From assembly GCF_014284235.1 (NCBI RefSeq), contig NZ_JACOGD010000009.1, positions 96,078-160,077 on the forward strand: DNA of 64,000 nt, read 5' to 3'. The notes under the pieces are model-generated. The model searched no databases. It was not told where the DNA came from and was given only the letters and a program-made list of their open reading frames with translations. The position numbers were made by a program, and so were the translations under genes. The first letter of the stretch is position 1, and every line of letters begins with the position of its first letter. Shown here piece after piece: positions 63,062 through 64,000 of the stretch. Source of the stretch: Cognatundibacterium curvum (GTDB lineage Bacteria > Pseudomonadota > Gammaproteobacteria > Burkholderiales > Burkholderiaceae_D).

Positions 63062-63715
63062 TCAGTTTGCACGTCTGAATGTCAGATTTATCCGGCAATC
63101 TCCAAATAGAGGGTGGTATCCACACTGGATGCGCGAGATACCGTGAAAACGTAAGCGGCTTTGATTACCCCAGACTAAAACATCCCCATGCATCAAGGGG
63201 ATTTTGCGGCTTGCATCTTCGCGCCGCATTCCGCCCAACAGAAATTGTGCGCTTAAACCCAAAGATACAGAAACGATAGGGTGCTTGAAATCCCTTTCGT
63301 TTTTGTCCTGATGCAAGCTCAGCTGAGTGTCGGTCTGGTAGCGATTGATCAGGCAACTGTCGGGCAGAAAATCCGGAAAGCCTGCATGTAAGGCCGATTC
63401 GCTTGCAAGCCGCGCCCAATTGGCTGGCATCGCTGGCCATGGCTGCTCTGTAAGGGGATCGGCAGAATGATAGCGGTAGCCATTCTTATCTGAAATCCAG
63501 CCATACGGGCCACAACTGCTGGTCGCAACTGCCATGCGTCGGCCGCCAGGCGTGAACATATGTCTGAATGGCGAGATATTTAAAATAGCGTCTAGTTGTT
63601 GATGGATGTCAGTTGCCAGATGGTTGGCTGCTCCGCGCAGCAGAACCACACCCGGTTCTATCTCTTCTAGTTGGGCGGGTGTATTAGCGAGCTCATCAAA
63701 TAAATCGTAGTTCAT
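63062..63715 (-). CDS. alkB: AlkB-type DNA repair dioxygenase
   Basis: Fe(II)/2-oxoglutarate dioxygenase of 217 residues that reverses N1-methyladenine and N3-methylcytosine by oxidative demethylation. Iron ligands His135 and Asp137 (LSLHQDKNE) and His191 (RLRFHG); 2OG-binding R208-N210-T212-R214 (CRINLTFRR); INRYQTDTQLS precedes. Standard AlkB length. Monocistronic. Confidence 0.95.
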   Translation of the reverse strand: MNYDLFDELANTPAQLEEIEPGVVLLRGAANHLATDIHQQLDAILNISPFRHMFTPGGRRMAVATSSCGPYGWISDKNGYRYHSADPLTEQPWPAMPANWARLASESALHAGFPDFLPDSCLINRYQTDTQLSLHQDKNERDFKHPIVSVSLGLSAQFLLGGMRREDASRKIPLMHGDVLVWGNQSRLRFHGISRIQCGYHPLFGDCRINLTFRRAN

Positions 63716-63809
63716 CTCGTGATGCTAAGCGCAAACCAGTTTGTGTTGCGCCAGATAATAGTTAAGACAGCGGTTTAAAGAGAATAAACAGAAGATTCTG
63801 ATCAGGGTG

Positions 63810-63838
63810 TTGACACAAAGCGGGCTAAGCTTCATAAT
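63810..63838 (+). promoter_or_regulatory. rRNA operon promoter
   Basis: -35 TTGACA (63810-63815), exact 17-bp spacer, -10 CATAAT (63833-63838), with A/T-rich upstream DNA. Downstream comes CTCGTTTCTCTGCTGCTG, which I associate with Burkholderiales rrn leaders. Strength and the boxA that follows mark it as a ribosomal promoter. Confidence 0.8.
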
Positions 63839-64000
63839 CTCGTTTCTCTGCTGCTGACGAACAAAACGATTCAAAGCAAACGCCGCAAGGCAGGCAAGAA
63901 AAGAATTCAATATTCTGTGATCTTTAACAATTAACAGTCAATAAATGTGAGCACTTGATGAAAGCGCACCGCTTAGTTTTTAACTGAGCGGCAAGCTTAA
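63839..64000 (+). other. rRNA operon leader with boxB/boxA antitermination signals (16S gene beyond window)
   Basis: Contains a GCCGCAAGGC hairpin (boxB-like, ~63881-63890), boxA TGATCTTTAACA (63919-63930) against the E. coli TGCTCTTTAACA, and a hairpin CCGCTTAGTT...AACTGAGCGG near 63970-63993. Mature 16S sequence is not reached. Identification rests on these elements and my memory of betaproteobacterial rrn leaders. Confidence 0.78.

Noticed and set aside
63725..63910. 61-codon minus-strand open frame beside alkB
   Set aside because: It lies over the rRNA promoter and leader, has no RBS or domain, and is explained by those elements.

Overview
The window looks like one stretch of a betaproteobacterial chromosome, most likely Oxalobacteraceae and close to Undibacterium. 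The reasons are the protein families and gene order (thiL-pgpA-pncC, a MocR/DUF2917/LysE module, a two-domain MaeB, DUF3016, DUF2189), the moderate GC, and an rRNA-operon promoter/leader of the Burkholderiales type at the right edge. Most of it is ordinary core and accessory chromosome. I see no transposase, integrase, phage gene, CRISPR array or tRNA.

Layout. 1-1.25 kb: aldo/keto reductase under a MerR regulator with a clear dyad operator. 1.8-2.9 kb: an HPt/HD-GYP protein. 2.9-7.5 kb: a five-gene envelope operon (TPR protein, ABC ATPase, FtsX-like permease, LolA-like carrier, outer-membrane barrel). 7.9-13.9 kb: TMEM175-type channel, a DapA-like operon with unknown companions, a hydrolase, a DUF2189 membrane protein, a 264-bp MITE-like element and a cupin. 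14-19.4 kb: Tricorn-like protease and a GH44 glycosidase. 19.4-21.7 kb: an AT-rich, repeat-ridden accessory patch holding fragments of a polymorphic-toxin-like HINT protein. 21.7-25.2 kb: argD, a ferredoxin-type reductase and an SDR. 25.2-31.1 kb: leftward run of sensor kinase, GspE-type ATPase, spermidine-synthase-like protein and deoxyinosine glycosylase. 31.3-36 kb: small envelope proteins, SprA-like metalloprotease and htpG with a heat-shock promoter. 36.2-40.6 kb: a LytS/LytTR pair divergent from a TonB-dependent receptor. 40.6-47.8 kb: cysS, MocR regulator, DUF2917, LysE, Rid protein, aminotransferase and a glycine-zipper protein. 48-55.4 kb: solute-binding protein plus sensor kinase, an RsuA-type pseudouridine synthase, ParA-like ATPase, acyltransferases and a FliL-like protein. 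55.4-59.1 kb: pncC, two TonB-C-domain paralogues, pgpA and thiL. 59.6-63.7 kb: maeB, 5'-nucleotidase and alkB. 63.8-64 kb: promoter, boxA and leader of an rRNA operon that continues past the window.

The most interesting signal is the leader upstream of argD. A good sigma70 promoter fires almost on top of an ATG that opens a 26-codon peptide with four consecutive, all-different-codon arginines. It is followed by mutually exclusive 1:2 and 2:3 hairpins and a U-rich terminator just before argD. This has the full architecture of a ribosome-mediated arginine attenuator. Other points worth following are the decaying tandem cassettes around the HINT protein, a structured MITE-like element that landed on and kept a stop codon, the Lol-like envelope operon, and several genes whose -10 box lies so close to ATG that their mRNAs should be leaderless.
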